6,957 nt of DNA from Solirubrobacterales bacterium (lineage in GTDB: Bacteria > Actinomycetota > Thermoleophilia > Solirubrobacterales > Solirubrobacteraceae). A model generated the notes under the pieces. The model was not told where the DNA came from and did not search any database. It worked only from the letters and a program-made list of their open reading frames with translations. The stretch spans positions 1 to 6,957 of the forward strand of contig JAOPZU010000032.1 in NCBI GenBank assembly GCA_025963955.1, given 5' to 3'. Within the stretch, counting starts at the first letter, position 1, and each line of letters begins with the position of its first letter. The position numbers and the translations under genes were made by a program. This document shows positions 5,991 through 6,957 of the stretch, piece by piece.

Positions 5991-6957
5991 GTGGATGATC
6001 GCCGGGTGCTCGCCGAGCGACATGCCGAGCTGACCGCGCTCGCGCAGCTCGTCGGCGACGGCGGAACCGTCGTGGTCGAGGGTCCCGCGGGCATCGGCAA
6101 GTCGGCGCTGCTGGCGGCGGCGCAGGCGCTCGGCACCGAGGCCGGCCGGACGGTGCTGTGCGTCCGGGCCACCCGCCTGGAGCGGGCCTTCGCCTTCGGC
6201 GTCGCCGAGCAGCTGCTGGGCGTCACCGCTCCCGCCGCGGACGACGGTGGACTGACCGGCATCCGGCAGCTGACCGACGCCGTCCAGGACCGCGCCGCGA
6301 CCACCGACCTGCTGCTCGTCGTCGACGACGCCCAGTGGAGCGACCCGGAGTCCCTCCGGCTGCTGGCCTACGTGGCGCGCCGCCTGACCGGCCCGGCGTT
6401 GGCCCTGGCGATAGGCGTGCGCACGGGCGAGCCGGACGCCCCACGCGAGCTGCTCGCCGCCTTGGGCGACGCGGCCACCCTCGTCGTGCGACCGCGGCCG
6501 CTGAGCGATGCCGCCGCGGCTGCGCTCGTCGAGAGCTGGGCGGACGGCGTCGCTTCCGCGCTGCGGGCGTCCTGCGTCCGCACGGCTGACGGCAATCCGC
6601 TCTACCTGCGCGAGCTCAGCCGGGCGGCCGCCGACGGACGGGACCTGGTCCCCGATGCCGTGACCGGGCTGGGCGCCGACGTCGAACGGCGGATCGCCGC
6701 AGCGGGGTCGGAGGCCGAGCGCGTCGCCCGGGCGGTGGCGGTGCTCGGCGACGGGGTCACGCTCGGGGCGGTGGCCACGCTGTCCGGCCTGGATCCGGCG
6801 GCGGCAGGCGCTGCCGCCACCACCCTGCAGCGCAGCGAGATCCTCGCCGGGAGCGGCACCTACCGCTTCACGCACCCGCTGCTGCGCGCCGTCGTCGAGG
6901 ACGGGATGGACGACGGCACGGCGCTGACCCTCCGCCGTGCCGCCGCCGAGCTGCTCG
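5991..6957 (+). CDS. LuxR/LAL-type AAA+ transcriptional regulator, N-terminal part
   Basis: The first 322 residues of a protein that continues past the window edge. It has an AAA/NACHT-like ATPase start: AERHAELTAL (8-17), Walker A GPAGIGKS (31-38), Walker B LLLVVDDAQWSDPESLRLL (107-125) and the downstream block NPLYLREL (202-209). A helical winged region follows, ending in the conserved FTHPLLRAVVED (293-304). This arrangement is that of large ATP-binding LuxR (LAL/MalT-like) regulators, usually about 900 residues with a C-terminal LuxR helix-turn-helix outside this window; that last part is inference. Nucleotide binding is thought to gate DNA binding in this family. The GTG at 5991 is chosen because it precedes the usual arginine/glutamate-rich lead-in; a GTG at 6006 is possible. 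Neither has a clear Shine-Dalgarno. The frame is open to the end with no stop. Confidence 0.88.
   Translation, partial: MDDRRVLAERHAELTALAQLVGDGGTVVVEGPAGIGKSALLAAAQALGTEAGRTVLCVRATRLERAFAFGVAEQLLGVTAPAADDGGLTGIRQLTDAVQDRAATTDLLLVVDDAQWSDPESLRLLAYVARRLTGPALALAIGVRTGEPDAPRELLAALGDAATLVVRPRPLSDAAAAALVESWADGVASALRASCVRTADGNPLYLRELSRAAADGRDLVPDAVTGLGADVERRIAAAGSEAERVARAVAVLGDGVTLGAVATLSGLDPAAAGAAATTLQRSEILAGSGTYRFTHPLLRAVVEDGMDDGTALTLRRAAAELL

Noticed and set aside
5916..6875. A 319-codon minus-strand open frame opposite the LAL regulator
   Set aside because: The plus strand gives Walker A, Walker B and conserved downstream blocks in one frame to the window edge; the minus frame is Gly/Arg/Gln-rich shadow sequence.

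Overview
The window is very GC-rich, dense and almost entirely coding, with GTG starts, short stop/start overlaps and signs of leaderless initiation. These traits, together with a LuxR/LAL-type ATPase and a lipoprotein carrying a Cys-bracketed beta domain of a style I associate with Solirubrobacterales-like proteins, suggest a soil actinobacterium, possibly class Thermoleophilia. The taxonomic placement is inference.

Layout. From 5162 down to 19 almost everything is read on the minus strand, in two consecutive gene clusters. Cluster A (about 5188 to 2825) encodes a DUF4956 polytopic membrane protein, a VTC-domain protein (polyphosphate-polymerase-like, triphosphate-tunnel fold) and a secreted or membrane-anchored PAP2/vanadium-haloperoxidase-type phosphatase. 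Junctions are a 4-base ATGA overlap and an 8-base overlap, so this is almost certainly one translationally coupled operon. Cluster B (about 2799 to 19) encodes an ABC exporter: an ATP-binding subunit, an ABC-2 permease joined by another ATGA overlap, and a two-domain lipoprotein starting 3 bases after the permease stop. The ATPase gene carries a one-base insertion in a G-tract just after the H-loop. As written, it loses its C-terminal region and reads through in frame into the permease.

Each cluster is preceded by the same element on the minus strand: CTCATT, 20 bases, TAGCGTTC. In cluster B the TAGCGT hexamer ends 7 bases before the GTG start, which has no Shine-Dalgarno sequence, as expected for a leaderless promoter. 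In cluster A it ends 8 bases before a GTG that opens a 15-codon mini-ORF, whose TGA overlaps the first GTG of the DUF4956 gene. The two clusters may therefore share a sigma factor or regulator.

Upstream of cluster A is a minus-strand six-helix membrane protein of unknown function (5919 to 5230). Divergent from it, across about 70 bases, is the start of a plus-strand LuxR/LAL-type AAA+ regulator (from 5991), which runs off the right edge before its expected C-terminal helix-turn-helix. No RNA genes, mobile elements, CRISPR arrays or large repeats were seen.
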